From positions 4,278,001 to 4,342,000 of the forward strand of contig OZ245997.1 of the NCBI GenBank assembly GCA_965230195.1: a stretch of 64,000 nt of DNA, in the 5' to 3' direction. The DNA comes from Putridiphycobacter sp965230195 (GTDB lineage: Bacteria; Bacteroidota; Bacteroidia; Flavobacteriales_D; Crocinitomicaceae). Below are positions 23,216 through 31,505 of the stretch, piece by piece (the stretch's first letter is position 1; the number at the start of each line of letters is the position of its first letter). The translations under genes were made by a program, and so were the position numbers. The notes beneath the pieces were generated by a model. It did not search any database and was not told the DNA's origin. It worked only from the letters and a program-made list of their open reading frames with translations.

Positions 23216-24409
23216 TTAATTCAAAATTGCCGCAATTCCAGGCAATACTTTTCCTTCTAAATATTCCAACATAGCTCCACCTCCAGTCGACACATGAGAA
23301 ACCTGTTTTCCAAGATTAAACAAATTTACCGCTGCAACGCTATCTCCACCTCCTACTAAACTAAAAGCTCCTTTTTGAGTAGCTTCAGCAACCGCAAGGG
23401 CAATGGCTTTAGTTCCGTTCTTAAAATTCTCCATTTCAAAAACACCCATTGGTCCGTTCCATAAAATCAACTTTGAATCTAAAATGGTCTTCTTAAATTC
23501 ATCAATTGCATTGTCAGCAACATCTAATCCCATCCATCCGTCAGGTATAGCATTTGTTGGGCATTTTTGAGTTTTTGCTTCATTAGAAAACTCATCAGCT
23601 GCAACAGTGTCCAATGGTAATAATATTTTTACATTCTTTGCTTTTGCTTTTTCAAAGATTTCAGTAGCAACAGTTAAATAATCTTCCTCTATCAAAGATT
23701 TTCCAACATTACCTCCCTGTGCTTTAGCAAAAGTGTAAGCCATACCACCTCCAATAATTAAATTGTCGACTTTATCCAGCAACTGATTAATAATAGTTAT
23801 TTTAGAGGATACCTTTGCCCCTCCTACAATAGCGGTTAACGGCTTTTGATCGGAGTTTAAAACTGCATTTACACTTTCAATCTCCTTTTCGATCAAATAA
23901 CCGAACATTTTATTTTCAGGAAAATACTTAGCCACAACGGTAGTTGAAGCATGTGCACGGTGTGCTGTACCGAAAGCATCATTGATATAAACATCTCCAT
24001 GCCTGGCCAATTCTTTAGCAAAGTCATCCTCACCTTTTTTCTCAGCACTGTGAAACCTTAAATTTTCCAGTAATAAAACTTCTCCCGGTTTCAGATTTGC
24101 TGATTTTTCAAAAGCACGATCACTTATACAGTCAGAAGCAAATTGAACGGAGCGACCTAAATTTTCTTCAACTTTAGAAATGATATTTTTCAATGAAAAT
24201 CGTGGTTCAGGTACATTTTTTGGACGTCCTAAATGAGACATCAGCACCACTGCACCACCATCTGCCAATACTTTTTGTATTGTTGGAAGTGCTGCCCTGA
24301 TTCTGGTATCATCAGTTACTTCTAATGTCTCCTTATTAAGAGGTACATTGAAGTCAACTCGGATTAAAGCTTTTTTCCCGTTAAAATTATACTCGCTTAT
24401 ACTGGCCAT
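23216..24409 (-). CDS. pgk: Phosphoglycerate kinase
   Basis: A protein of 397 residues, the normal length for this glycolytic enzyme, which moves phosphate from 1,3-bisphosphoglycerate to ADP. The sequence shows the family signature Ala-Leu-Ile-Arg-Val-Asp-Phe-Asn-Val-Pro-Leu near residue 14 and the substrate loop Met-Ser-His-Leu-Gly-Arg-Pro. It also has Ala-Ile-Val-Gly-Gly-Ala-Lys-Val-Ser-Ser-Lys, Leu-Ile-Ile-Gly-Gly-Gly-Met-Ala, Trp-Asn-Gly-Pro-Met-Gly-Val-Phe-Glu for the nucleotide, and the Gly-Gly-Gly-Asp-Ser hinge with Ser-Thr-Gly-Gly-Gly-Ala. It heads a run with two FKBP genes. A TAnnTTTG box lies 28 nt upstream. Confidence 0.97.
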   Translation of the reverse strand: MASISEYNFNGKKALIRVDFNVPLNKETLEVTDDTRIRAALPTIQKVLADGGAVVLMSHLGRPKNVPEPRFSLKNIISKVEENLGRSVQFASDCISDRAFEKSANLKPGEVLLLENLRFHSAEKKGEDDFAKELARHGDVYINDAFGTAHRAHASTTVVAKYFPENKMFGYLIEKEIESVNAVLNSDQKPLTAIVGGAKVSSKITIINQLLDKVDNLIIGGGMAYTFAKAQGGNVGKSLIEEDYLTVATEIFEKAKAKNVKILLPLDTVAADEFSNEAKTQKCPTNAIPDGWMGLDVADNAIDEFKKTILDSKLILWNGPMGVFEMENFKNGTKAIALAVAEATQKGAFSLVGGGDSVAAVNLFNLGKQVSHVSTGGGAMLEYLEGKVLPGIAAILN

Positions 24410-24436
24410 ACTAACTATTACTTTACATTAAGGCTG

Positions 24437-24444
24437 CAAAGATA
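24437..24444 (-). promoter_or_regulatory. Bacteroidota -7 box of pgk
   Basis: The minus strand reads TATCTTTG followed by C, an exact TAnnTTTG match, about 28 nt before the pgk ATG. No convincing -33 TTTG. Confidence 0.5.
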
Positions 24445-24494
24445 ATTATTAAGGCACTTGATGAGTCTTATAACTGTCTTTTTTTTGTTAGCGG

Positions 24495-25352
24495 TTAATT
24501 CAGCATTAATTTTTTATTAAATACTGCATTATTAACAAAAACCGAAACAATATAAACACCAGGCACAAACGATTCTACTGCCAGTTTTTGATGATATTGT
24601 CCGGGGCTTTGAACACCCAGATCTGTAGATTGAATCTTTTGTCCGTTTATTGTTTGAACCGTAACATAAATTCTACTTCCGGCTTCAATATTATAATCTA
24701 AGTGAATTTGCTGAGCAGCTGAATTCCAGATGGTATTGATTTGAAAAGGATTTTCATCAATAGCTGATACACTTGCAATAGAGGCTTCAGAGTAAATCAC
24801 ATCAGAACCAACATATATAACATCTCCTCCGGTAGTACCACCATTATTACTCTTGTTAACAGCATAATAGGCTCTTAAATCGCCAGCATCTGTAGTAGGG
24901 GCTGTCCACTGAAATTGCCAGTTCGTAATTCCGGATGAAGCAGAATGTCGGATATACTCACGGCCTACCGCCAATGTAGAACTGGTATTAGTGCCGTTAA
25001 CAAAATCACCTGCTTTTTGATTGCTGGCATCTAAAATTGTCAGCTCAAATCCATTTTTTGGACCGCTTGTAACATCAATTTCAAGATTATAGGTTTGTCC
25101 GGGCACATAAGTCGAATCTGCGCCATCAAAAATAAAATCAACTACACCTTCAGCTGATTGTACCGAGCCCTGATGACAGTCAGTACAGGTAGATTCGGTT
25201 GGTGCACCTGTTTTTCCCGTTGGTGGATTAGAACTAAAATCAGGAGCCGATGAATAGGCTGACTGATGACTTAAGTTTTGATTAAAGTTAAAAGATAAAA
25301 ATGCAAATGTTGCGATTGAGACTATTGTAAAAAAAGGTATTGATTTTTTCAT
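24495..25352 (-). CDS. Secreted heme-motif protein with T9SS type A sorting domain
   Basis: A protein of 285 residues with a signal or anchor helix (about 5-22). An early c-type heme motif Cys-Thr-Asp-Cys-His (about 57-61) is followed by a Reeler-like or choice-of-anchor beta-sandwich (about 65-190; Gly-Gln-Thr-Tyr-Asn-Leu-Glu-Ile, Gly-Phe-Glu-Leu-Thr-Ile-Leu, Trp-Gln-Phe-Gln-Trp). The C-terminal 75 residues form a type A sorting domain ending Gly-Val-Tyr-Ile-Val-Ser-Val and Lys-Lys-Leu-Met-Leu-Asn. A covalent heme on a T9SS-exported protein suggests a surface electron-transfer or oxidative role. It is the last gene of the cytochrome cluster, 34 nt after the small heme lipoprotein gene. Confidence 0.82.
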   Translation of the reverse strand: MKKSIPFFTIVSIATFAFLSFNFNQNLSHQSAYSSAPDFSSNPPTGKTGAPTESTCTDCHQGSVQSAEGVVDFIFDGADSTYVPGQTYNLEIDVTSGPKNGFELTILDASNQKAGDFVNGTNTSSTLAVGREYIRHSASSGITNWQFQWTAPTTDAGDLRAYYAVNKSNNGGTTGGDVIYVGSDVIYSEASIASVSAIDENPFQINTIWNSAAQQIHLDYNIEAGSRIYVTVQTINGQKIQSTDLGVQSPGQYHQKLAVESFVPGVYIVSVFVNNAVFNKKLMLN

Positions 25353-25386
25353 ATTTTAAATTTTTAAGTTAGTAATTATTATCTGT

Positions 25387-25752
25387 TTAGTTATTTAGTT
25401 TTCCCTGATCAATCCAACATCTAAATTGCTCAATTAAGCTGTCACTTAGCTGCGGACTGCCAAATGGCATTGCTGCAAAACCACTTTCGTGCTTAATAGC
25501 ATTAAGTACCTGATCAGCAGCAGCCGCTACTTCGGCATGAGTAGACAGACTAATTGAAGCAGAAGCTGTTGCAGCATCATGACAACCCGAAATATTACAG
25601 GACATATTAATGATATTTGGTTGAATTACGGTTGAAAATTTTACAGTATCTCCACATGGAAAATCAACCTGGTCAACAGGTTTAGCAGCCTTTTCTTTTA
25701 GGCAACTGAATAAAATCAGGGCTGGTATGATAAATATATATGCTCTCTTCAT
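25387..25752 (-). CDS. Cytochrome c-like small lipoprotein
   Basis: A protein of 121 residues with lipobox Ile-Leu-Phe-Ser-Cys at residue 17. The mature chain has Val-Ile-Gln-Pro-Asn-Ile, then Cys-Asn-Ile-Ser-Gly-Cys-His, a CxxxxCH heme site one residue longer than standard. It ends Met-Pro-Phe-Gly and Phe-Arg-Cys-Trp-Ile-Asp-Gln-Gly. This layout, with Met-Pro as the probable distal ligand, is common in short Bacteroidota cytochrome c-like proteins. It is 3 nt from the barrel gene upstream, so co-transcribed. Confidence 0.8.
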   Translation of the reverse strand: MKRAYIFIIPALILFSCLKEKAAKPVDQVDFPCGDTVKFSTVIQPNIINMSCNISGCHDAATASASISLSTHAEVAAAADQVLNAIKHESGFAAMPFGSPQLSDSLIEQFRCWIDQGKLNN

Positions 25753-25755
25753 CTG

Positions 25756-26598
25756 TTAAATCTTAAATTTTCTTGTAATTGAAAAACCTAGTCTGAATTC
25801 CCCGTCTAACCATGATGAGGTTGTTGCAGGAATGAACAGGTTCTCATTAATTCCTCTTCCATTTGAGAATATAAAAGTAAAGGCGTGACCTCCTGTTAAC
25901 AGTTCAAGTCCCACCGACAATGGTTGCTCAAATTCATACCCTTCATTTCGATTCCAAATATGGTTGTATTCTACCAAAACTCCCAGAATTGAAGTAAACC
26001 GATATCTGCCACTTATTCCCGTAAATAACAATGTATTCACATCATTATGGGCCACCAGATTTCGGTGATTTATACCAACATTAAGCTGAAGCGATAATTT
26101 ATCGCTAAATTTTCTGCTGGCTAGAATCTGATTGGTAAAAATAAATCTTTCAACAAAATCGGAATAAGAGTTTTCGGCTGTAGAATCAGTGGAAGGTTCA
26201 CCGTATGGCAAACCCATACTGGTTACAAAAGTCAATCCAAGAGGTGTTTTATCATCTTGTTGCAGAATTCTGTACTTAAAGTACCCATCCACGACCTGAC
26301 GTAGTGAACCAATTCCCTTACTTCTTCCCAACCCTACATTGATATCATTTGTAACGCCATATTCCAATGCCAGACGGACATCAGCAAGGTTATCTAAACC
26401 AAACCAATTGGCTACAGGATCAGGACCGGCCAAATCACCAAATTTATGCGCCACAATAAATTCCATTTGGCGTTTGTAGAGCATTTCAACAGAATGGTTA
26501 TTTAATACTCTTGTACCTTCAAAAGTATCCCAGACTTTGTTTTGCCCAAAACCGAAATTTATATGAGACAGCATTAATAATACGACTACCTTTTTCAT
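25756..26598 (-). CDS. DUF5777 beta-barrel protein
   Basis: A protein of 280 residues with a signal peptide ending Asn-Phe-Gly-Phe-Gly-Gln. It matches DUF5777: Trp-Asp-Thr-Phe-Glu-Gly-Thr-Arg-Val, Glu-Met-Leu-Tyr-Lys-Arg-Gln-Met-Glu-Phe, His-Lys-Phe-Gly, Trp-Phe-Gly-Leu-Asp-Asn and a run of amphipathic strands ending Phe-Ser-Ile-Thr-Arg-Lys-Phe. Such proteins are predicted outer-membrane barrels usually encoded beside c-type cytochromes, as here on both sides. A role as a porin-like sheath or scaffold for outer-membrane electron transfer is inferred from that association only. Confidence 0.82.
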   Translation of the reverse strand: MKKVVVLLMLSHINFGFGQNKVWDTFEGTRVLNNHSVEMLYKRQMEFIVAHKFGDLAGPDPVANWFGLDNLADVRLALEYGVTNDINVGLGRSKGIGSLRQVVDGYFKYRILQQDDKTPLGLTFVTSMGLPYGEPSTDSTAENSYSDFVERFIFTNQILASRKFSDKLSLQLNVGINHRNLVAHNDVNTLLFTGISGRYRFTSILGVLVEYNHIWNRNEGYEFEQPLSVGLELLTGGHAFTFIFSNGRGINENLFIPATTSSWLDGEFRLGFSITRKFKI

Positions 26599-26634
26599 TA
26601 TTTATTCTCCAGTTTTTGGTATTTAATACCTGAT

Positions 26635-27660
26635 TTATTTTCTTTTACTTGTTATATATGCCATTAAGTCAAGCAATTGCTTTTCGCTCATTTTTTCAAG
26701 TGTATATTGCGGCATATATTGTCTACGACCATTCATGGCATAAGTTCCTTTTCTAACGATATAAGGCACCGAAAAATGACTGCTTTTTTCAAACTTAGAC
26801 TCAAAAAAAGACAGTGTTAAATCAGTGGCATTGAATTCAAAATTGGTAATTCCCCTACCATAATCATGGCAATGCATACATCCGTTTTTAAAGATATACT
26901 CTCCGTTTTTAACATTTCCTTTATAGTCCACAATATGCGGTTTTGTTAATTTTCCAAATGTTGCTGGGTTGATACTATTATACTTTTTCTTTAACAGTTT
27001 TATCCCGGCTTTATCTTTCCCCATCACATACTTGGTTAAATCATCCAACTCATCATGACTTAACTTTAAATCTGAAATTTGAATTGAAATGGATTTATAA
27101 TAATGTAATATTGATCTGATTTCCCAATTTTCCAGAGGCCTTCCCTGAGAACATTGTACTGCACATAATTGTATAGCATTAACCAGGGTATCTCTGGTTG
27201 GTTTTACCAAATCACCATATTTCAAATCATAATCACCGTTATACCAATTTGTTTTATTATACATACCGTAAAATGTAGAGGCAGGTAAATAAGATAGTCC
27301 TTTCTCCATTCCGTAAGCTATTCTGGCCTCAGGACTCTCATCTGCCAGGTCAGATACTTCTGACTCCAGGTTATGGCAGTCAGTACAAACAAAGAACTTT
27401 GACAACCTTTTATGCTTGCGATCAGACAGCTGCCCTTTTGTGATAATTTCATACCCTATTTTGGCTGAATCTTTATCAACCGTTTCGATATAATGCAATG
27501 GTTTTGAGTCTCCCATTTTGAGTAATGCATCTTCAAGACTCAGATCCGTTACCAGTCTTGTTTCAGACTGTAAGTCCTGATTTACAGAATAATTAGACAG
27601 AAAAACAAACCCTGCTAAAATGATAAAAAGAAATGAAACTTTAAATCTGCGTTCAATCAT
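26635..27660 (-). CDS. Diheme c-type cytochrome
   Basis: A protein of 341 residues with an N-terminal anchor (about 8-25) and two c-type heme sites: Cys92-Thr-Asp-Cys-His96 and Cys261-Met-His-Cys-His265. A third cysteine pair, Cys-Ala-Val-Gln-Cys-Ser near 166-171, lacks the axial His and is not a heme site. The C-terminus with Met-Pro-Gln-Tyr and Asp-Leu-Met-Ala-Tyr-Ile resembles a cytochrome c fold. The gene is the first of four in a same-strand cluster (27.66-24.5 kb) and has a TAnnTTTG box. It is predicted membrane-anchored and periplasmic; donor and acceptor are unknown. Confidence 0.88.
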   Translation of the reverse strand: MIERRFKVSFLFIILAGFVFLSNYSVNQDLQSETRLVTDLSLEDALLKMGDSKPLHYIETVDKDSAKIGYEIITKGQLSDRKHKRLSKFFVCTDCHNLESEVSDLADESPEARIAYGMEKGLSYLPASTFYGMYNKTNWYNGDYDLKYGDLVKPTRDTLVNAIQLCAVQCSQGRPLENWEIRSILHYYKSISIQISDLKLSHDELDDLTKYVMGKDKAGIKLLKKKYNSINPATFGKLTKPHIVDYKGNVKNGEYIFKNGCMHCHDYGRGITNFEFNATDLTLSFFESKFEKSSHFSVPYIVRKGTYAMNGRRQYMPQYTLEKMSEKQLLDLMAYITSKRK

Positions 27661-27673
27661 AATAATGATTTTC

Positions 27674-27681
27674 TATTTTTG
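27674..27681 (+). promoter_or_regulatory. Bacteroidota -7 box of recG
   Basis: TATTTTTG matches TAnnTTTG, giving a leader of roughly 43 nt. It is divergent from, and 15 nt away from, the box of the cytochrome cluster. Confidence 0.4.
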
Positions 27682-27696
27682 TAATTACAATATAAA

Positions 27697-27704
27697 CAAA
27701 ATTA
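27697..27704 (-). promoter_or_regulatory. Bacteroidota -7 box of the cytochrome cluster
   Basis: The minus strand reads TAATTTTG, matching TAnnTTTG, with a leader of about 30 nt to the diheme cytochrome start. The divergent boxes face each other within 31 bases. Confidence 0.4.
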
Positions 27705-27729
27705 TCAAACTTCAATATTTAGTCGTAAA

Positions 27730-29832
27730 ATGCAGCACTCCTTACTCGATACACCTATAGAATATCTGAAAGGTGTTGGCCCTCAAAAGGGGGAAGTGCT
27801 TCGAAAGGAATTGCATATTTTCACGTTTAGAGATTTGTTGCATTATTTTCCCTTTCGCTATATTGACCGTTCTACCTATCAGACTGTTGGTAATATTCCT
27901 AATGAACAGGGCTATGTTCAACTAAAGGGGAAGATATCTCAAATATCCGAAGTTGGTAAAGGTCGTGGTAAGCGACTGGTAGCTAAATTTTCCGATTCAA
28001 GCGGATCGGTTGAATTAACCTGGTTTAAAGGTGCCAGCTGGATTAAAAGTAATTTAAAACCCAATACGATTTATCGTTTATATGGAAAGCCAAAACGTTA
28101 TGGTTTAAAATTTTCTATTGCTCATCCCGAACTTGAGGAAATTGAACAGATTAAAGGCGGTGAGCTTGGTTTACAGCCTGTTTACCATAGTGGAGAAAAA
28201 CTGGCTAACCGACACCTTAACAGTAAAGGTATTGAAACTCTGATTAAAAACCTTTTACCCCAAATTAAAGGAAAAATAAATGACCCCATCCCGGATTGGA
28301 TTGTCAAAGACTTAAATCTGATTTCAAGAGAAGATGCTTTACTTCAGATTCATTCTCCCGGTAATGGTAAAACTGCAAAACAGGCACAGCTCAGGGTAAA
28401 ATTTGACGAATTATTTTTCCTCCAACTGGAATTACTAACCCGAAAAAAAATCAGTCAACGGAAAATAAAAGGCTATGCATTTGACCATATAGGTGATGTT
28501 TTTAATGCATTTTACAGTGATCACCTCCCCTTTACTCTGACTAATGCTCAAAAAAGAGTGGTTAAGGAAATCCGAAAAGATATGTCAGGTGGAGGTCATA
28601 TGAACCGACTTTTACAAGGAGATGTTGGAAGTGGTAAAACTCTGGTTGCTGTTTTATCGGCTCTTATTGCTATTGGAAATAACTTCCAGGCCTGTATCAT
28701 GGCACCTACCGAAATTCTGGCTAACCAGCATTATGAAACTGTTTCAGAACTGTTGAACGGTCTTGGTGTCAAAATAGCCCTACTTACCGGATCAACCAAA
28801 GCTTCGGAAAGAAAACCACTACATGAAGCATTGGAAAATGGTGAAATTGATGTTTTAATTGGTACTCATGCCCTATTGGAAAAGAAAGTAAAGTATAAAA
28901 ACCTGGGATTGGCTATTATTGATGAACAACACAGGTTTGGAGTTGCTCAACGTTCTAAATTATGGGCTAAAAATGAATTACCTCCTCATATTTTAGTGAT
29001 GACAGCCACTCCTATTCCACGGACTTTGGCTTTAACATTCTATGGAGATCTTGATGTATCGGTTATTGATGAATTGCCACCTGGACGTAAAAAAATTGAG
29101 ACCCGACATTATTTTGAAAGCTCAAGACTAAAAGTATTTAAGTTTATTGAAAGTCAGGTTGCACTTGGAAGACAGGTTTATATTGTATACCCATTAATTG
29201 AAGAGTCAGAAACCATGGATTATGCCAATTTAATGGAAGGTTATGAATCCATTTCCAGACGGTTTCCAAGACCAAATTATAATGTCAGTATTGTCCATGG
29301 CCGCATGAAAGCAGAGGACAAGGACTATGAAATGAAGCTGTTTGCTGATGGCCTCACTCATATTATGGTTGCCACAACAGTAATTGAAGTGGGTGTGAAT
29401 GTGCCTAATGCCAGTATTATGGTGATTGAAAGTGCTGAAAAATTTGGACTTTCACAACTCCATCAGCTCAGAGGAAGAGTTGGTAGGGGTGCTGAACAAT
29501 CCTATTGTATTTTAATGACCGGTTATAAGTTAGGTGAAAATGCAAAAACCAGAATGGAAACCATGGTTCAAACCAATGATGGTTTTGAAATATCGGAAGT
29601 TGATTTAAAACTAAGAGGACCCGGTGATATTATGGGGACCAAGCAAAGTGGTGTTTTGGACCTTAAATTAGCTGATCTGGCCAAAGATGGTCAAATTGTT
29701 AGTCTTGCCAGAGAAAAAGCAAGGGAATTATTTGAAAAAGATCCTCAATTAGCTGCAAAAGAACATCAGGATATTGCCCTTATTTTAAGACAGATTATTA
29801 AATCGAAACCGAATTGGAGTCGGATCAGTTGA
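27730..29832 (+). CDS. recG: ATP-dependent DNA helicase RecG
   Basis: A protein of 700 residues, usual length for RecG, which remodels stalled replication forks and Holliday junctions. The N-terminal wedge/OB part (about 1-165) includes Pro-Ile-Glu-Tyr-Leu-Lys-Gly-Val-Gly-Pro and Val-Gln-Leu-Lys-Gly. The helicase lobes show Walker A Gly-Asp-Val-Gly-Ser-Gly-Lys-Thr, Ala-Pro-Thr-Glu-Ile-Leu-Ala, the DEQH box Ile-Ile-Asp-Glu-Gln-His-Arg-Phe-Gly and Thr-Ala-Thr-Pro-Ile-Pro-Arg-Thr. Motif V (Ala-Thr-Thr-Val-Ile-Glu-Val-Gly) and motif VI (Gln-Leu-Arg-Gly-Arg-Val-Gly-Arg-Gly) follow. The closing Leu-Arg-Gly-Pro-Gly-Asp-Ile-Met-Gly-Thr-Lys-Gln-Ser-Gly is diagnostic for RecG. It is a single gene. Confidence 0.97.
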   Translation: MQHSLLDTPIEYLKGVGPQKGEVLRKELHIFTFRDLLHYFPFRYIDRSTYQTVGNIPNEQGYVQLKGKISQISEVGKGRGKRLVAKFSDSSGSVELTWFKGASWIKSNLKPNTIYRLYGKPKRYGLKFSIAHPELEEIEQIKGGELGLQPVYHSGEKLANRHLNSKGIETLIKNLLPQIKGKINDPIPDWIVKDLNLISREDALLQIHSPGNGKTAKQAQLRVKFDELFFLQLELLTRKKISQRKIKGYAFDHIGDVFNAFYSDHLPFTLTNAQKRVVKEIRKDMSGGGHMNRLLQGDVGSGKTLVAVLSALIAIGNNFQACIMAPTEILANQHYETVSELLNGLGVKIALLTGSTKASERKPLHEALENGEIDVLIGTHALLEKKVKYKNLGLAIIDEQHRFGVAQRSKLWAKNELPPHILVMTATPIPRTLALTFYGDLDVSVIDELPPGRKKIETRHYFESSRLKVFKFIESQVALGRQVYIVYPLIEESETMDYANLMEGYESISRRFPRPNYNVSIVHGRMKAEDKDYEMKLFADGLTHIMVATTVIEVGVNVPNASIMVIESAEKFGLSQLHQLRGRVGRGAEQSYCILMTGYKLGENAKTRMETMVQTNDGFEISEVDLKLRGPGDIMGTKQSGVLDLKLADLAKDGQIVSLAREKARELFEKDPQLAAKEHQDIALILRQIIKSKPNWSRIS

Positions 29833-30068
29833 TTATTTGTTTCTCAGTTGATGATTACTGGTTAATTGTTCTTAAGTTTCTAGTTATTAGTTGGTTGTTT
29901 TCTATTTTTGAATTCATTACCCGTTGATGGTTGATAGTTGCTGGTTAATTGTTGTTGAATTTATAATTTGTGATTTCTGATTTTTGATTTTGTTATTAGT
30001 TAATGGTTATAAACATTTATATTCTCAAACAACCAGAAACGATAAACCAGGAACCAGTTTAACTTTTT
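29833..30068. repeat. Intergenic degenerate repeat module A
   Basis: Spacer after recG, made of recurring GGTTAATTGTT, GTTGATAGTTG and GATTTCTGATTTTTGATTTTG phrases, closing with TTCTCAAACAACCAGAAACG and AAACCAGGAACC. Similar modules in the same order fill the spacers at 31425-31505, 32304-32435 and 33021-33262. Its left phrases are near reverse complements of the right ones, so it could fold on itself. Confidence 0.55.
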
Positions 30069-30563
30069 TTATTGTTCCAATCCCAGTTTAAATCTCTCAA
30101 TTTGTCTTCTGTGTCGTAAAACATGAACGATAGCATGCTCGTATAATTGTTCCACATCATATTGTTGACCCCAGGAGACATTTATTTTCTTAGCATTATC
30201 ATACTCTTCCAATTTTATGGAGGGGTAATCCTCAAATAATGCGACATTATAGTCAAACATTTTATTCAATTCTATCAGATATGCTTCAGTTGAATTTTGA
30301 TCATCCGATTGTCTATAACCAAGTGATTCTCCTTTCCATTTTCTGATGGCTATTACATAATTATATCCTGCTCTTACCACATGGCTAAGGATAGATTGGA
30401 TCGAAACACAATCTTTATCTGTTGCCTTGGGATCAACGATTTGCCTTAACTCCAAGTCAGAAAGAGATTTGATGACTTCTTTTAACTCAAAAATGGCTTT
30501 TTCATATTCATCCAATAATGCACCAATAGCACCATTATTTCTGTATTTTCCCCCTGCTTTCAT
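30069..30563 (-). CDS. DinB family protein
   Basis: A protein of 164 residues, a four-helix bundle of the DinB/YfiT superfamily. Visible features are Ser-Ile-Gln-Ser-Ile-Leu-Ser-His-Val near residue 55 and the C-terminal helix Glu-His-Ala-Ile-Val-His-Val-Leu-Arg-His-Arg-Arg-Gln-Ile. These supply the three His ligands for a divalent metal in this family. Members include thiol transferases and many uncharacterised proteins. It is cytoplasmic, with no clear operon partner; both flanks are repeat-rich spacers. Confidence 0.85.
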   Translation of the reverse strand: MKAGGKYRNNGAIGALLDEYEKAIFELKEVIKSLSDLELRQIVDPKATDKDCVSIQSILSHVVRAGYNYVIAIRKWKGESLGYRQSDDQNSTEAYLIELNKMFDYNVALFEDYPSIKLEEYDNAKKINVSWGQQYDVEQLYEHAIVHVLRHRRQIERFKLGLEQ

Positions 30564-30612
30564 TTACTTTATTGTCAGTTGATTGTTAATAGTTGATAAT
30601 TAGTGTTCATCT

Positions 30613-31418
30613 TTAATTAACCGGCTCATAGGTATAATGATACTCAATCCCGTTAATTTTGTCTAATTCTTTTACAAAAAGCATTGATTCCTCACCAGAA
30701 TATCTATCAAATTGGTGAACTTCAAATTTTACCCTTCTATTTAAATCGTTGACTAAATATTTTCCATCAATAATATATTGCTCAGAACCAAATTCCAGTT
30801 CACGTGGTACATGATCAAGAAAACCATCTTGGATTACCCAATTATCTGAATACCCATCTCCAATATCAGTCAATACCCACCTTCCTGAAATACATTTCTC
30901 ATTGAATCCTTTACTTTTTAACTCTAACAGAGTTTTATTATCAAAGGACTTTCGTACATAATAATGGGATTCATCATAATCATTGGTACCAAATATGGCA
31001 AGTGTATCATTCTTAAGCTGAATTTGCTTTTTCTCTATGTATACCCGATTTGAAGTACTAAAAAAAATTGAATCATTTCTAAAGTGTACAGTTTCGGCAT
31101 AGTCCTGCATATCCCAACTACAAGGATAATCAAGCAACCATGCCTTTCCTTCAGCAAATAACAAATCTACGTACTCAGGTTGAATTGCCTTATTATCTCT
31201 ATTTCTTACTTCTAAAACACAAGTCCAAAGTCCCTCATAGGTACTAAACTCCCTTTTTTGATAAGCTTTGTTCTGAAAATTGAATCATCCAGAAATTTAT
31301 TCCTTTCCAACCAAAGAGAGTCTTCTTTCGAATAAACGATTACATCACCTTTAACATTTGATTTACATGCAATAAAACACAGTATAAAGATTAGATTTAG
31401 ACATATGATTAATTTCAT
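30613..31418 (-). pseudogene. Frameshifted lipoprotein gene
   Basis: Two reading frames belong together. The first part (31418 to about 31255) codes a lipoprotein start, Phe-Ile-Ala-Cys at residue 18, then Asn-Lys-Phe-Leu-Asp-Asp-Ser-Ile-Phe-Arg, and ends at a stop near 31212. The second part (to 30613) continues in the -1 frame as Glu-Phe-Ser-Thr-Tyr-Glu-Gly-Leu-Trp-Thr-Cys-Val-Leu-Glu-Val and reads without interruption to Tyr-Glu-Pro-Val-Asn. It has only a TTG start of its own. A one-base loss in the homopolymer 31251-31259 (six A next to three G, minus strand) explains the break. Restored, the protein would be about 269 residues and lipocalin-like in style (Gly-Leu-Trp early, Gly-Arg-Trp-Val-Leu later). 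It may be a true pseudogene, a phase-variable tract or a sequencing error. Confidence 0.7.
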
Positions 31419-31424
31419 TATATA

Positions 31425-31505
31425 AAAAAGTTTTACCGTTATCAGTTAATAGCTAAAGATACTCATAGATTTTCTCAGAACCATTGACGAGAAACTATTA
31501 ACCAC
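31425..31505. repeat. Intergenic degenerate repeat module B
   Basis: Contains CAGTTAATAGCTAAAGATAC, then TTTTCTCAGAACCATTGACG and AGAAACTATTAACC. This is the same ordered phrases as the spacers at 32340-32430 and 33060-33160, with scattered changes. Confidence 0.5.

Noticed and set aside
31245..31262. Programmed -1 frameshift at AAAAAAG in the split lipoprotein gene
   Set aside because: In the upstream frame the tract is read as C AAA AAA G, so the P-site tRNA would re-pair with CAA; this is not a good X-XXY-YYZ heptamer, and no stimulatory hairpin is evident. A deletion or error is simpler.
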